Positions 57,701 through 63,844 of a stretch of 64,000 nucleotides of DNA are shown here, in pieces. The translations under genes and the position numbers were made by a program. Below the pieces are notes generated by a model. It made no database searches. It was not told where the DNA came from and worked only from the letters and a program-made list of their open reading frames with translations. This stretch comes from Undaria pinnatifida (Eukaryota; Sar; Phaeophyceae; Laminariales; Alariaceae). Within the stretch, counting starts at the first letter, position 1. Each line of letters starts with the position of its first letter. The stretch lies in NCBI GenBank assembly GCA_012845835.1, contig JABAKD010000030.1:558001-622000 (forward strand), given 5' to 3'.

Positions 57701-60700
57701 TCTGAGCTCCTAACATGAGCTCAATATCTCACCCGAAACATACATGGAAGGCTTTCGTTCGCGCAACCCGGCCAATATTTCTATACGTTAGTCCTAAAAA
57801 AAATACCAGGTACACTCGTACATTTATCTAGCCGATGGGTCCACCCCTGACGAGCTCAACCGGTCAGATCGGCAAGAAATGTTTCGCCTTAAACTGCAAC
57901 CTGTACCGCACTATAAAGGGATGATTCCGGGTTCCTCTTTCTCAGTCTCCTTCCTAGCAGGCAAAGAAATACACGCGTCGTCTCCGCTGCGTATGGTTTG
58001 TGTTGGACGCACCGACGACCTATCACTCCCACCTTTCTCGGCCTCCTTCCTATCAGGCAAGGAAACACGCCCCTCCACTCCCCTACGTGGAGCTTTTATT
58101 TCTGTTGGACGTACCGACGAACTTACCGGTTCCTCCTCCCTCCGTCTCCTCCCTAGCATACGTCCTGTTCGAACCGAAGGGCACCATGCTGCCCGTAGCG
58201 TCGTCCCAGGTAACGACCTTAAGATCGCACAGCATGCCAACAGAACCAGAAAACAGCTGGGTTGTGGGTTAGCGCATGTGACGGTCACCCCTTTTTTTTT
58301 TCGCGGGCAGCGCTCTGGGTGACTTTGTCTTTAGCAACTCTGTGTCGCTGCATGCCGATGGGCTTCAAAAAACAACAACAAAGCAGGTCGCGTAGGGACT
58401 CGAAGGAGCGAGTGGCGAAGGGCTAGAACGAGGGCCGCGGTCACATCCAACCTTAGAGCATAAGGCAGAAAAAAATAGCGCTAACTTGTACACACCACAA
58501 ACCAAAGCCCAACCCTCCCTCCACTCCAACTGCCGTTCCAAGTAGGATGCCCCTCACTCTTCATGCGACTCGCCGAACACCTCACGGCGTTTCGCGCTTG
58601 GTGCATGCGACGTGATGGCTGCGTGGTCGTTGAAAACCGAGCGTGCTCCATCCCGGCATCGTAGGAATTCGAGGGTCTATCGTCATACAATTACGTCTAT
58701 GCGTGGAATGAGTACAGCCCCCCTCCCCCCTACCCCCTCATCACAATCTGCGCCTTGTTTCTTTTTCTTTTTTTTTTATATCCTCCGGCGGATGGGGAAA
58801 AATAAAGCTTTAGCTCACCACACTTCCACGTATTTTCATACGCGTCGTGTGTCGATTTAACTCAGCTGCTTTCGCAGCCCAACGCTAGCTGGCGCACTAA
58901 CTGCGCTCACCTCCCCATCAAGGATGCACTTGTGTGCACTGACGCCCGCAAGGATGAGCGGCGTCAGCACCGGGCCATACTTATCCGTGTAGTCCTTCGC
59001 GTTCCGGGTGAACCACATCACCTTTCAACCCGCGATTGCGTCACATGCGTGCGACAACCCATCGCCGCCAGAATAAAAACAACAATACAACGGGACAACA
59101 AAGCGCAGAAGGAGGTGGGAAGGGGTGGGTGGTTACATTGCTGCCATTGCATTCCCGGCTGCAGTAGTGGCTGCAGTAGTGGCCCCTCTAGAGTGCCGAC
59201 TGAGGAGTGCCGGTTGCCCTCTATAGTGCCTGCGAAATCGCTTGGCATAGACTGAAACAACCAGTGGTAGCAGTATGCGGAGTGGTGCCGGTTGCCGCCA
59301 CAGTGCCGGTGCTTCCCTCTATAATGCACATGCCGGCACTACTATAGAGGGACCACTCCTGAACCCATACAGCCATCGTGAATTACAGCGTACCCTGGAC
59401 CACGTTACCTTTCAACCCATGGTTGCGTCACATGCGTGCGATGTGAAAGCCCGTCGCCGCAAAAAACACGACCCAACGGGCCAACAAAGAAAGGAAGGAA
59501 GAGGCAAGAGGCGGGTGACTCGGCTACAGCCAGTGAGGAGCTTCCAATAGTGCCGGCATGAGCCAATCCAACATACCGGCACTATCCAGGGCACTATTAA
59601 CAGCACTGTCTTAAGATAGGATTAGTTATATAGAGAATACCGTAGAGAGTTCAAGTCGTGCTAAGCGATTTCACCGGCACAATAGAGGCCAGTGGCACTA
59701 TCCAACTGCCACCGCATTAGGGCCAGTGGTACCATTCAACCGGCACTAATGCGAGCCCCCTACCGTGCTGTCCTTCGGTCCGCGCGTATACGAGAAGGAG
59801 GGTGGGAAGGGGGGAGCTTATCCGGTACTGTCATGTGATCCGTGCAGACAGCCACGGGGAAAAACACGCAGCTGTGGCCCGACGCGTGCTATACACGATA
59901 GAGGCACTGGTAGTACTTGTTGCCTGAAACGGTTTTTGAACTTCGGGGCACATTAACCCAAAATCGCCCGAATTTCTTGCGTGTGTTTTTCATTTTCGTT
60001 TCTTTATGCCTACAACAGTAGGCCATGTTATTGTTCATCGGGTACAACTTTCATTGCTATCAAAGTAAGTTTTGGCCTCAGAGGGATATATACTGTTAAT
60101 AGTATACAGATACTGTTAATAGTGTACATACACTGTTAATAGTGTACATATACTGTTAAAAGTGTACATATACTGTTAATAGTGTACACATACTATTAAT
60201 AGTGTGCAAATACTGTTAATAGTGTATATACTATTAATAGTGTACATATACTGGTAATAGTGTACATATACTATTAATAGTGTACATATGCTAGTAATAG
60301 TATACAGCTCCTCAAAAGGGAAGGAGCCTCAGAACAAAAGTGGAGCACGTGCGGCATTACGAGTATGGCCATGCATGCTATAGACGCGTGTGTCGCATAG
60401 CTAGCTCCTTAATTTGAAATCCAGTCCGGGCACACACTCTGCCCCAGCAGAACGAGCTGCTTCGTGTGGCCGATGCTGTAGTCCTCTGTAAATTCAGGGA
60501 TTTTCAGGGGTGGGGTGGGTCGGGCCGGGTTAGGGTGATCCGACGATCCGACCTGACCCGCGAATGAGAAGTTCTCTTGACCTGACCCGACCCGACCCGA
60601 CCCGACCCGATCCGACCCGACCCGACCCGACCCGACCCGACCCGACCCGACCCGACCCGACCCGACCCGACCCGGCCCGACCCGACCCGACCCGGCCCGA

Positions 60701-61232
60701 CCCGACCCGACCCGACCCGACCCGACCCGACCCGACCCGACCCGACCCGACCCGACCCGACCCGACCCGACCCGACCCGACCCGACCCGACCCGACCCGA
60801 CCCGACCCGACCCGACCCGACCCGACCCGACCCGACCCGACCCGACCCGACCCGACCCGACCCGACCCGACCCGACCCGACCCGACCCGACCCGACCCGA
60901 CCCGACCCGACCCGACCCGACCCGACCCGACCCGACTCGACCCGACCCGCGAGACATCGTAAACCTCCAGTTTCCGACCCGCGGGTCGCGTCATGACCCG
61001 AACAACAACGCAGTGTAACATTCCCCACTCGAGAAGGCGCCGATCACCCCCTTCCCCCCCGCTGCTACGGCAGCACACGTCGAGTCACCTTGTCGCCTTC
61101 TCGATGGCAAAGCATCCTTTCCCCGTCAATTTTGATGTCCATGCAGAACGGCCGCCCACGCATGCTGGGGATGATTCGGTCGACATCGTACATGAAATTC
61201 TTCGCCAACATCGGGGAGAAGCTGGTGAAAAC
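42585..61232 (-). CDS. DNA ligase IV (LIG4), 14 exons, both ends missing
   Basis: ATP-dependent DNA ligase that seals double-strand breaks in nuclear non-homologous end joining, working with XRCC4. Fourteen exons on the - strand join in phase into 679 codons. In order they carry FSPMLAKNF and the nucleotidyltransferase motif I KIDGER (adenylated Lys), LDGE, FGSNR, FDIL, EEGLVVK, KMKPEY, the OB-fold RVGSGYS and APEDSVCLQVKCMEIV, then RFPRV, a Gly/Arg-rich linker with KRRK, BRCT1 (ITVKNMIAAGKYNVVGYRWV) and the linker DEYGDDY that corresponds to the XRCC4-binding region of the animal enzyme. Twelve introns between these exons are GT-AG and one is GC-AG; lengths run from 545 to 2071 bp. The N-terminal DNA-binding domain (about 240 residues in the human protein) and BRCT2 were not found; the gene probably continues outside the recognised part. 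Introns carry SINE, MITE and satellite insertions. Confidence 0.93.
43566..43667 (-). CDS. LIG4 exon 13 (inter-BRCT linker)
   Basis: 102 bases, phase 0. Reads IRAMSPDIRAHLSLTKDEYG then DDYTEPTTAEALSQ. Position and the YGD-Y pattern match the XRCC4-binding clamp of the animal protein. Donor GTGGGC. Confidence 0.88.
44213..44378 (-). CDS. LIG4 exon 12 (BRCT1 core)
   Basis: 166 bases. Reads VTANPQASTAFVIVGSKN, then ITVKNMIAAGKYNVVGYRWV and LKCIERKAYEFPSMRY. The VKN-I-------VV-W-L pattern is typical of the first BRCT of DNA ligase IV. Acceptor TTTTTAAG, donor GTGAGC. Confidence 0.93.
45490..45787 (+). mobile_element. MITE family 2, full copy in LIG4 intron 11
   Basis: About 298 bp between inverted ends AGTGGTCCCTCATACTGCCG and CCGGCATTATAGAGGGATC. 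The interior repeats ACCGGCACT and CACTACTGGTTGTTMCCATC blocks, as if built from two half-units. There is no reading frame. Confidence 0.75.
45844..45989 (-). CDS. LIG4 exon 11
   Basis: 146 bases, starts phase 0 and leaves two bases. Asp-rich APTADDTDEIDVDTWWG and then VLTKQDMEYLIRTNGG, the first BRCT helix and turn. Acceptor TTTTTCCAG, donor GTGAGT. Confidence 0.88.
46335..46505 (+). repeat. dispersed repeat R7, two copies
   Basis: GGGCAAGCAACACCGACCAG-CC-AAACGAGTG occurs at about 46362-46395 and again (with two changes) at about 46470-46503. A third copy is at 53248-53302. It lies in LIG4 intron 10. Confidence 0.55.
47045..47062 (+). repeat. C18 homopolymer
   Basis: Eighteen C in LIG4 intron 10, so a G18 run in the LIG4 transcript, preceded by other C runs from 47022. 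The only long run with C on the + strand. Confidence 0.85.
47278..47626 (-). CDS. LIG4 exon 10 (end of OB fold, linker, start of BRCT1)
   Basis: 349 bases, the longest exon. Starts by completing Arg, then FPRVQHIRFDK (the TLRFPR segment of motif VI in the animal enzyme), a Gly-rich linker with KRRKV that could be a nuclear signal, and VFVTQNSQLEMCVIGTGFCK as the first BRCT strand. Donor GTAAGC. Confidence 0.9.
47847..48012 (+). mobile_element. MITE family 2, short copy in LIG4 intron 9
   Basis: About 165 bp from TACAGCAGTAGGTGTCCCTC to ACCGGCACTACCGAGGGAC, with AACCGGCACTACTCCGTA inside. About half the length of the 45490 copy, as if one half-unit was lost. Confidence 0.7.
48150..48262 (+). 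repeat. dispersed repeat R6, copy 2
   Basis: CGGGTTGCGCGAACGAA, TTTCGGGTGAAATATTGA, CTCCTCGTGTTTGGAGCTCA and GAAAATTCTTAGAAT. The outer AATTCTTAGAAT also occurs (inverted) at the 57675 copy. Confidence 0.6.
48405..48905 (+). repeat. 152-bp tandem repeat, ~2.7 units plus inverted half
   Basis: CGCTATTTTTTCGTGGG starts at 48502, 48653 and 48805. Each unit also has TTCGACGG-TTCAATA and CCTACCCAACC. Just before, 48410-48465 is an inverted half unit (TTGAAACCGTCGAACAC, CCAACCCACGAAAAAA). A relative in reverse orientation lies at 55030-55220. Confidence 0.8.
49698..49841 (-). CDS. LIG4 exon 9 (OB fold, GC donor)
   Basis: 144 bases. Reads DPPHFSFKNPGKDELTKW, then IAPEDSVCLQVKCMEIVKA and GIFCTM. 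The 5' splice site is AG-GCAAGT, the consensus for minor GC-AG introns. No GT site nearby preserves the phase into exon 10. Confidence 0.9.
50010..50180 (+). repeat. GACAG-rich low-complexity tract
   Basis: Dense in GACAG and CAGAC words (ACAGACAGGACAGGCAGGAC and similar). On the LIG4 transcript strand this is a CTGTC-rich pyrimidine tract in intron 8. Confidence 0.6.
50837..50916 (-). CDS. LIG4 exon 8
   Basis: 80 bases, starts phase 0 and leaves two bases. Reads VGSGYSQDELEELNGRLEG, completing the R-VGSG-S motif of the OB fold with the last Arg of exon 7. Acceptor GGGCAG, donor GTGAGA. Confidence 0.92.
51373..51530 (+). repeat. short tandem plus (AACG)n microsatellite
   Basis: GGCTCAA-ACGATCCACCAACG occurs twice (51413 and 51461) and runs into about 11 AACG tetramers ending at 51530. 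In LIG4 intron 7. Confidence 0.7.
51589..51788 (-). CDS. LIG4 exon 7 (motif V)
   Basis: 200 bases. Reads IGSRKLALWVKMKPEYSEQ, then DLDLLILAAGF and a variable loop to FWPITR. KMKPEY is motif V, which contacts ATP. Donor GTGAGA. The acceptor AG at 51790-51789 is chosen by phase; a better-looking CAG 7 bases upstream breaks the frame. Confidence 0.9.
51893..51906 (+). repeat. G14 homopolymer
   Basis: Fourteen G in LIG4 intron 6 (C on the transcript strand), about 100 bp upstream of the exon 7 acceptor. Confidence 0.85.
52310..52365 (+). repeat. CTCCTCA/TACCGTAG dispersed repeat, right half
   Basis: GCCTCAGAAAAAAAACGGTG, CACGTCTACCGTAAGATGAG. The left hairpin is missing. It directly abuts a MITE family 1 copy. 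Confidence 0.55.
52366..52453 (-). mobile_element. MITE family 1 in LIG4 intron 6
   Basis: 88 bp: TTAACCCCTTTAGAGCCC to GGCGTTAA, with GCCCCAAAAACGGGTTTCC inside; the reverse of the 26271 copy. Confidence 0.75.
52945..53215 (+). repeat. 9-bp minisatellite element in LIG4 intron 6
   Basis: About five AGATCATAT units (52954-52990) then the same ~200 bp downstream segment as 40853-41035 (CTACAGTACATCGCC, AGATCGTACGGCT, GGGTAACGTGAGCC). Same orientation as the 40619 copy. Confidence 0.7.
53248..53302 (+). repeat. dispersed repeat R7, copy 3
   Basis: GCAAGTAATCCGGCAAGCAA, CACCGACCAGCCCAGACGAG. Compare 46335-46505. Confidence 0.55.
53805..53925 (-). CDS. LIG4 exon 6 (motif IV)
   Basis: 121 bases, starts phase 0 and leaves one base. 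Reads VDSGNDAERKKQLLEFFEE then HRNEEGLVVKDLTSHYMA, with the EEG-VVK motif. The donor GTAGAC is weak but is the one that fits the next exon. Confidence 0.9.
54225..54425 (+). repeat. dispersed repeat R1, copy 3
   Basis: CCATTATAGTGGACAAAACA, GGGACCCCTCCC, TACAAGTACCAACAACGCAG, TTGACCCGAAGTTCGTCAAA. In LIG4 intron 5. Confidence 0.65.
54571..54659 (-). mobile_element. MITE family 1 in LIG4 intron 5
   Basis: 89 bp: TTAACCCCCTTAGAGCTCC to CAGTTGTACAGGCGTTTAA. Reverse orientation. Confidence 0.75.
54797..54875 (+). repeat. CTCCTCA/TACCGTAG dispersed repeat, copy
   Basis: GGCTCATGAAGTGAGGAAGC, CCTCAGAACGAAAAAAAACG, GTGCGCCTGTACCGTAGCC. All four parts of the family are present. Confidence 0.6.
55030..55220 (-). 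repeat. diverged relative of the 152-bp repeat
   Basis: TATTGAAACCGTCAAGCG, CCCAATCCACGAGAAACTAG and CGAAAAAATT follow the reverse of the 48502 unit in order. Confidence 0.5.
55653..55739 (-). CDS. LIG4 exon 5
   Basis: 87 bases, phase 0. Reads LPLGARLKVLQAVV then KKHRLEIVQRKY, the segment between motif IIIa and motif IV. Acceptor TTTTCAG, donor GTGAGC. Confidence 0.9.
55845..55995 (+). repeat. dispersed repeat R3, copy 2
   Basis: CATGGCCGTAGTCTTAAGAC, CATCCACACATCTCTACAAC, GTCGGGTTTTCACCA, GCATGCATCAAGCGCGAA and GCGGCGAGTCGCGTGAAGGG. The longest copy. Confidence 0.65.
56102..56125 (+). repeat. G24 homopolymer
   Basis: Twenty-four G in LIG4 intron 4, a C24 run in the transcript. Confidence 0.9.
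57003..57160 (-). CDS. LIG4 exon 4 (motif IIIa)
   Basis: 158 bases. Reads TRWLFYVVFDILYAGG followed by about 35 residues without an obvious human counterpart (KGAEDEGAFDEIVRNAMRD...), an insertion beside motif IIIa. Acceptor CCAACAG after a C tract, donor GTGAGA. Confidence 0.9.
57575..58125 (+). repeat. ~90-bp unit repeated three times in LIG4 intron 3
   Basis: Units at about 57575-57655, 57943-58020 and 58034-58125 share GCAGGCAA-GAA, CTCC-CTACGT-GAGC and TTGGRCGYA-C-ACGACC blocks. The last unit ends at the exon 3 donor. The gap between unit 1 and the other two holds an R6 copy. Confidence 0.55.
57675..57790 (-). repeat. dispersed repeat R6, inverted copy
   Basis: ATTCTAAGGAATTTCTGAGC, CATGAGCTCAATATCTCACC, CGAAAC and TTCGTTCGCGCAACCCGG; reverse complement of 48150-48262. 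Confidence 0.6.
58127..58217 (-). CDS. LIG4 exon 3
   Basis: 91 bases, starts phase 0 and leaves one base. Reads VVTWDDATGSMVPFGSNR then a Glu/Gly-rich loop. Donor is the strong GTAAGT. A nearer GTATGC site was rejected because it breaks the phase with exon 4. Confidence 0.88.
58530..58690 (-). repeat. dispersed repeat R3, inverted copy
   Basis: CATGCGACTCGCCGAACACC, GGCGTTTCGCGCTTGGTGCA, GAAAACCGAGCGTGCTCCAT and GAGGGTCTATCGTCATAC. In LIG4 intron 2, just before the SINE-like element. Confidence 0.65.
58758..58897 (-). mobile_element. SINE-like retroposon beside LIG4 exon 2 donor
   Basis: Inverted copy, almost identical to the one at 19627. Its 5' end (TGGCGCAC on +) stops at 58897, 13 bases from the splice junction at 58911/58910. 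The A tail appears as the T-rich run 58761-58778. It has the same orientation as the LIG4 transcript. Confidence 0.75.
58911..59021 (-). CDS. LIG4 exon 2
   Basis: 111 bases, phase 0. Reads VMWFTRNAKDYTDKYG...KCILDGE, with the F(S/T)RN strand and the LDGE motif III. Donor GTGAGC. A SINE-like element begins 13 bases into the following intron. Confidence 0.92.
59172..59358 (+). mobile_element. MITE family 2 in LIG4 intron 1
   Basis: GCAGTAGTGGCCCCTCTAGA at the left and GCACTACTATAGAGGGACCA at the right as inverted ends, with GGTTGCCCTCTATAGTGCC and AACAACCAGTGGTAGCAGTA between. Confidence 0.75.
59545..59745 (+). repeat. MITE family 2 fragments
   Basis: Scattered CGGCACTATCCAGGG, GCGATTTCACCGGCACAATA and CAACCGGCAC words. 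No complete ends. Confidence 0.5.
60088..60305 (+). repeat. 20-bp tandem repeat, ~11 units
   Basis: Unit TATACTGTTAATAGTGTACA with few changes. ACTGTTAATAGT is itself nearly palindromic. In LIG4 intron 1. Confidence 0.85.
60306..60370 (+). repeat. CTCCTCA dispersed repeat, copy
   Basis: AGCTCCTCAAAAGGGAAGGA, GCCTCAGAACAAAAGTGG, then a diverged GCACGTGCGGCATTACGAG. It abuts the 20-bp tandem repeat. Confidence 0.55.
60583..60950 (+). repeat. (CCCGA)n pentanucleotide array, ~73 units
   Basis: Near-perfect CCCGA from 60583 to 60950 with about five single-base variants. The LIG4 transcript strand carries (TCGGG)n, a regular G3N2 pattern able to form G-quadruplexes. Because the unit is 5 bp, all six frames stay open; the apparent proteins are artefacts. 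Confidence 0.97.
61089..61232 (-). CDS. LIG4 exon 1 of those found (motif I)
   Basis: 144 bases, phase 0 at both ends. Reads VFTSFSPMLAKNF...CMDIKIDGERMLCHREGDK. The Lys of KIDGER is the AMP-accepting residue. Acceptor TTGTCAG, donor GTGACT. At least one more exon must precede it. Confidence 0.93.
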
Positions 61233-61656
61233 CTGACAACGGCAACAACGACGACGACGACGACGACAACCATCACCGCGCACGAGGCCCAGACACAAAA
61301 AACATTTATGATTTCACATACTGTATATTTCTCGCGAAGGACTTGCTTCAATTATGCGCGTTGCTTTCTAAGAGGTATTCGACCCCAAGGTCATAGGAGC
61401 CTGTCCTGTGTCCACGGACTCGAACATGGCGATGGCACCACGGGCACATCCTACGGCAGAGGAGGGCCATTTATTTTCTGCGGCTCTTCATCGGGGCTAT
61501 TCATTTGAAGAGCCCTGTATGTCACCCCAAAACCGGACTTTTTCTTTTTTAGTAAACTGAAAGCGCAACCCGAATGAGCAGACCCAAAGGCCAAGGTAAA
61601 AAAAAAACACATATACTGTATACTCCAAGAAATCCCGACAGTCTAACGGTGTTAGG
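61233..61656. other. region upstream of the first LIG4 exon found
   Basis: Begins with a (CGA/GTC)n trinucleotide run (61246-61269). An upstream LIG4 exon ending in phase 0 is expected here or further right, but none could be recognised. Confidence 0.4.
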
Positions 61657-61744
61657 TTAACGCCTTTAGATTCCCAAAGCTCCTCTTTATACGAACTCCA
61701 AGTAAGATGTCCCCAAACACGAGTTTCAAGTTGTAAAGTCGTCA
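61657..61744 (-). mobile_element. MITE family 1 copy
   Basis: TTAACGCCTTTAGATTCCC, AAGTAAGATGTCCCCAAAC, GAGTTTCAAGTTGTAAAG. Right end decayed. Confidence 0.65.
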
Positions 61745-62624
61745 TGGCGCTTCGCCAGCCATAGCTAATTTTTAGCCAAAAAGAGGTACTGTACCCCTAT
61801 TGTAGAACGTGTCCAACGCGATACCATCGACAACAGCGAGGGCGGGAAATGCCGAGACCCGAGAGGGTATCAAATTGTGGCCCAAGTCAAGCCTCGCCGA
61901 AAACAGCAGACGGAACATTGGTAATCGAATCGTCTTTGCCACAGACTTAAGTCTTCAGATGCAATGCCGTTAATCCCCGCTGGAAAAAAAGGTTGGACAA
62001 TGGCAGTCGACTTTACCTGCGTCGTCAGAACGTGCCATGCAACGGCGACTGGAGGCGTCACCAGAGACGAAAACAAGCACTCGGGCGTCAATCTTGCTAC
62101 GCTAAGAGCGGTACGATAAATCTGTCGGGGAATATTTAGCCCGCAATACACGAGCACTTTGCGACGTTGACGCCACGCAAAGCCTCTCGTTCGCAACAGC
62201 TTCCGTCTTGGCGAATTTCAAGTGGATGAAGCATGATAATTGCATCAACGAGTTGTGCATAGCCGTCCCGCACGAGGCGAGAGGGCGACCACGCCCCGAA
62301 AAGCAAAAGCCAACGCTCCCCGCGCTGGCCTGCTACAAAACCGGCATCCGCAGCAACCACAATTTACCACTAACCGTAGCGGCTTATGGTCGGCAATCGC
62401 AACAACGAAACGCTGCGACTGATGAGGACGAAGGGTATGGTATGGCCTGTGTTCGTAGTGGCTCGGGATCACTCGCGCGAGTGATCTCCCCGTTCCTCTG
62501 TGGTCCTAATCGCCCGTGGGTTGTTTTCATTTTCCCATTTGAATCCGCAATGGATGGGGAAAGCTACGCTCCACCAAAAAAATCGCCTAGCGTAATTTCT
62601 TCCGGGAGGTACAGTCACCCGTAC
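61745..62624. other. unassigned
   Basis: Both strands are open in places (154 codons on + from 62208, 108 on - to 61870), but I recognise no family and part of the + frame is repeat-derived. N-terminal LIG4 exons could lie here; none was found. Confidence 0.3.
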
Positions 62625-62690
62625 GACTGGCTCAACTCTAGCAGTGAAAACGGGATACCCTCCCTACCGTAGCCTTCGTTTGAGACGACA
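62625..62690 (+). repeat. TACCGTAG dispersed repeat, diverged copy
   Basis: GGCTCAACTCTAGCAGTGAA, AACGGGATACCCTCCCTACC, GTAGCC. Right half of the CTCCTCA family. Confidence 0.45.
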
Positions 62691-62711
62691 CATAGCGGCT
62701 TTATAATAAAT

Positions 62712-62741
<30 letters not shown>

Positions 62742-62742
<1 letters not shown>

Positions 62743-62793
62743 CCTTATTACCTCTATCGCAGTGACTGAGTGCTACGATAGAGGTAATAAGGT
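62742..62793. repeat. perfect 18-bp inverted repeat (hairpin)
   Basis: ACCTTATTACCTCTATCG at 62742-62759 and its exact reverse complement at 62776-62793 with a 16-base loop. It follows a (CAA)n run (62713-62741) and is followed by a T8 run after TATACCAC. Confidence 0.9.
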
Positions 62794-63554
62794 ATACCAC
62801 TTTTTTTTGCCAAAAAACATTTTCTGAATGTCGAGTTCTGGTCTTGAAAACATGATTGCTTTGTGTAGCTATTAATAGGCCACGACGGGATTTGTCATTC
62901 GGGCTGCGCTTTTCAGTTTGCTTCAAAATCCGTCTGCTTGGGTCTGGTGAAGAGCTCCCCCGAGTGAGAAACCACCCAAAACAATTAGCGCGCGTCAACC
63001 TTTTCATGTGCCCACGATTGCTAACCGTTCTGCGACCCGTTCATACGGGCCCAAAAGCGACGCACACGATCTAATCCAGAGGCTAGGAAAAAGCTTAAGG
63101 CACAGTCAGAGTATCTGCCGTCAAGCCCCAACGCTTGCCTCACAGCTTTACTGCGTCGCAGTTCGAACGCGGATCTCCTGCACCAACACCACCACCACCA
63201 CCACCAGCAGCAGCAGCAGCAGCTCGGATTGCTTCATGTGGCTGATACTGCCGCTGTAGTCGGTAGCTTTTCCCTCCGTCATTTATTGCATTTGAAGCCC
63301 GACAGGGGATAATACGAACATACCTACACGAGGGCTACGACAGCGGCATCACTATATCCGATTGGCGTGGCGCTCCTAAGCCCGAGGAGCCACCCAACCG
63401 AGGGCCCACCCAGTACGGTTGGAATACCTTTGGCGCTGTACACCGCAATTCGAAACAAACCTACTGTAGGCCATGGAACAGTTCACCGGGTTGCCTATTT
63501 TTCTCATAAAATGTTGATTCTACGACAGCCCCCCCCCAAAAAAAAAACACAACA
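62794..63554. other. intergenic with CAC/CAG microsatellite
   Basis: 63183-63221 is a (CAC)n then (CAG)n tract. No gene recognised. Confidence 0.4.
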
Positions 63555-63645
63555 AGCCTGGTGGGTGAAAACCCGACGTGCTCCGTCCCGGCAGAGTAGG
63601 GGTGCGAGGGTCTGTGATCATACGGCTACGGCCATGCACAAACTG
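63555..63645 (-). repeat. dispersed repeat R3, fragment
   Basis: GTGGGTGAAAACCCGACGTG, CTCCGTCCCGGCAGAGTAGG, GTGCGAGGGTCTGTGATCAT and ACGGCCATG; the inverted left part of the family. Confidence 0.55.
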
Positions 63646-63688
63646 ATTAAAACCCCCCCAAAAAACAAGCCATTTTCATGAACGTTTC

Positions 63689-63844
63689 ATGGCTGCTCGA
63701 CACGAGGAAGGACGCAATACGACGACAAAAAAACGTCTTCACATAATTGATTGCTTGCAAAGGGCCATCAAAAACAATGACAGCCGGTCCGTGATTCAGG
63801 ACATACGGCCGGGAGATGAGTTTCAAAACCGACGACTTCGTTGA
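63689..63844 (+). CDS. small unrecognised reading frame
   Basis: ATG at 63689 to TGA at 63842-63844 gives 51 residues with ordinary composition (KKRLHIIDCLQRAIKNNDSR, then SVIQDIRPGDEF). It could be an exon of a gene running off the window or chance. I recognise no family and see no supporting neighbours. Confidence 0.2.
   Translation: MAARHEEGRNTTTKKRLHIIDCLQRAIKNNDSRSVIQDIRPGDEFQNRRLR

Noticed and set aside
58162-58217. Shorter LIG4 exon 3 ending at the GTATGC donor
   Set aside because: It leaves two bases, whereas exon 4 needs one. The GTAAGT donor 35 bases on restores the phase without a missing exon.
60583-60950. Telomere or interstitial telomeric repeat
   Set aside because: The unit is TCGGG on the G-rich strand, not TTAGGG or TTTAGGG, and it is internal to a gene.
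60409-61078. Open frames of 132-182 codons encoding Arg-Pro-Asp or Gly-Ser-Arg-Val repeats
   Set aside because: A 5-bp unit without stops keeps every frame open. The array lies inside a LIG4 intron.
61870-62196. Upstream LIG4 exon on the - strand
   Set aside because: The frame is open and has a GTAAAG donor-like site, but the peptide does not resemble the ligase IV DNA-binding domain.
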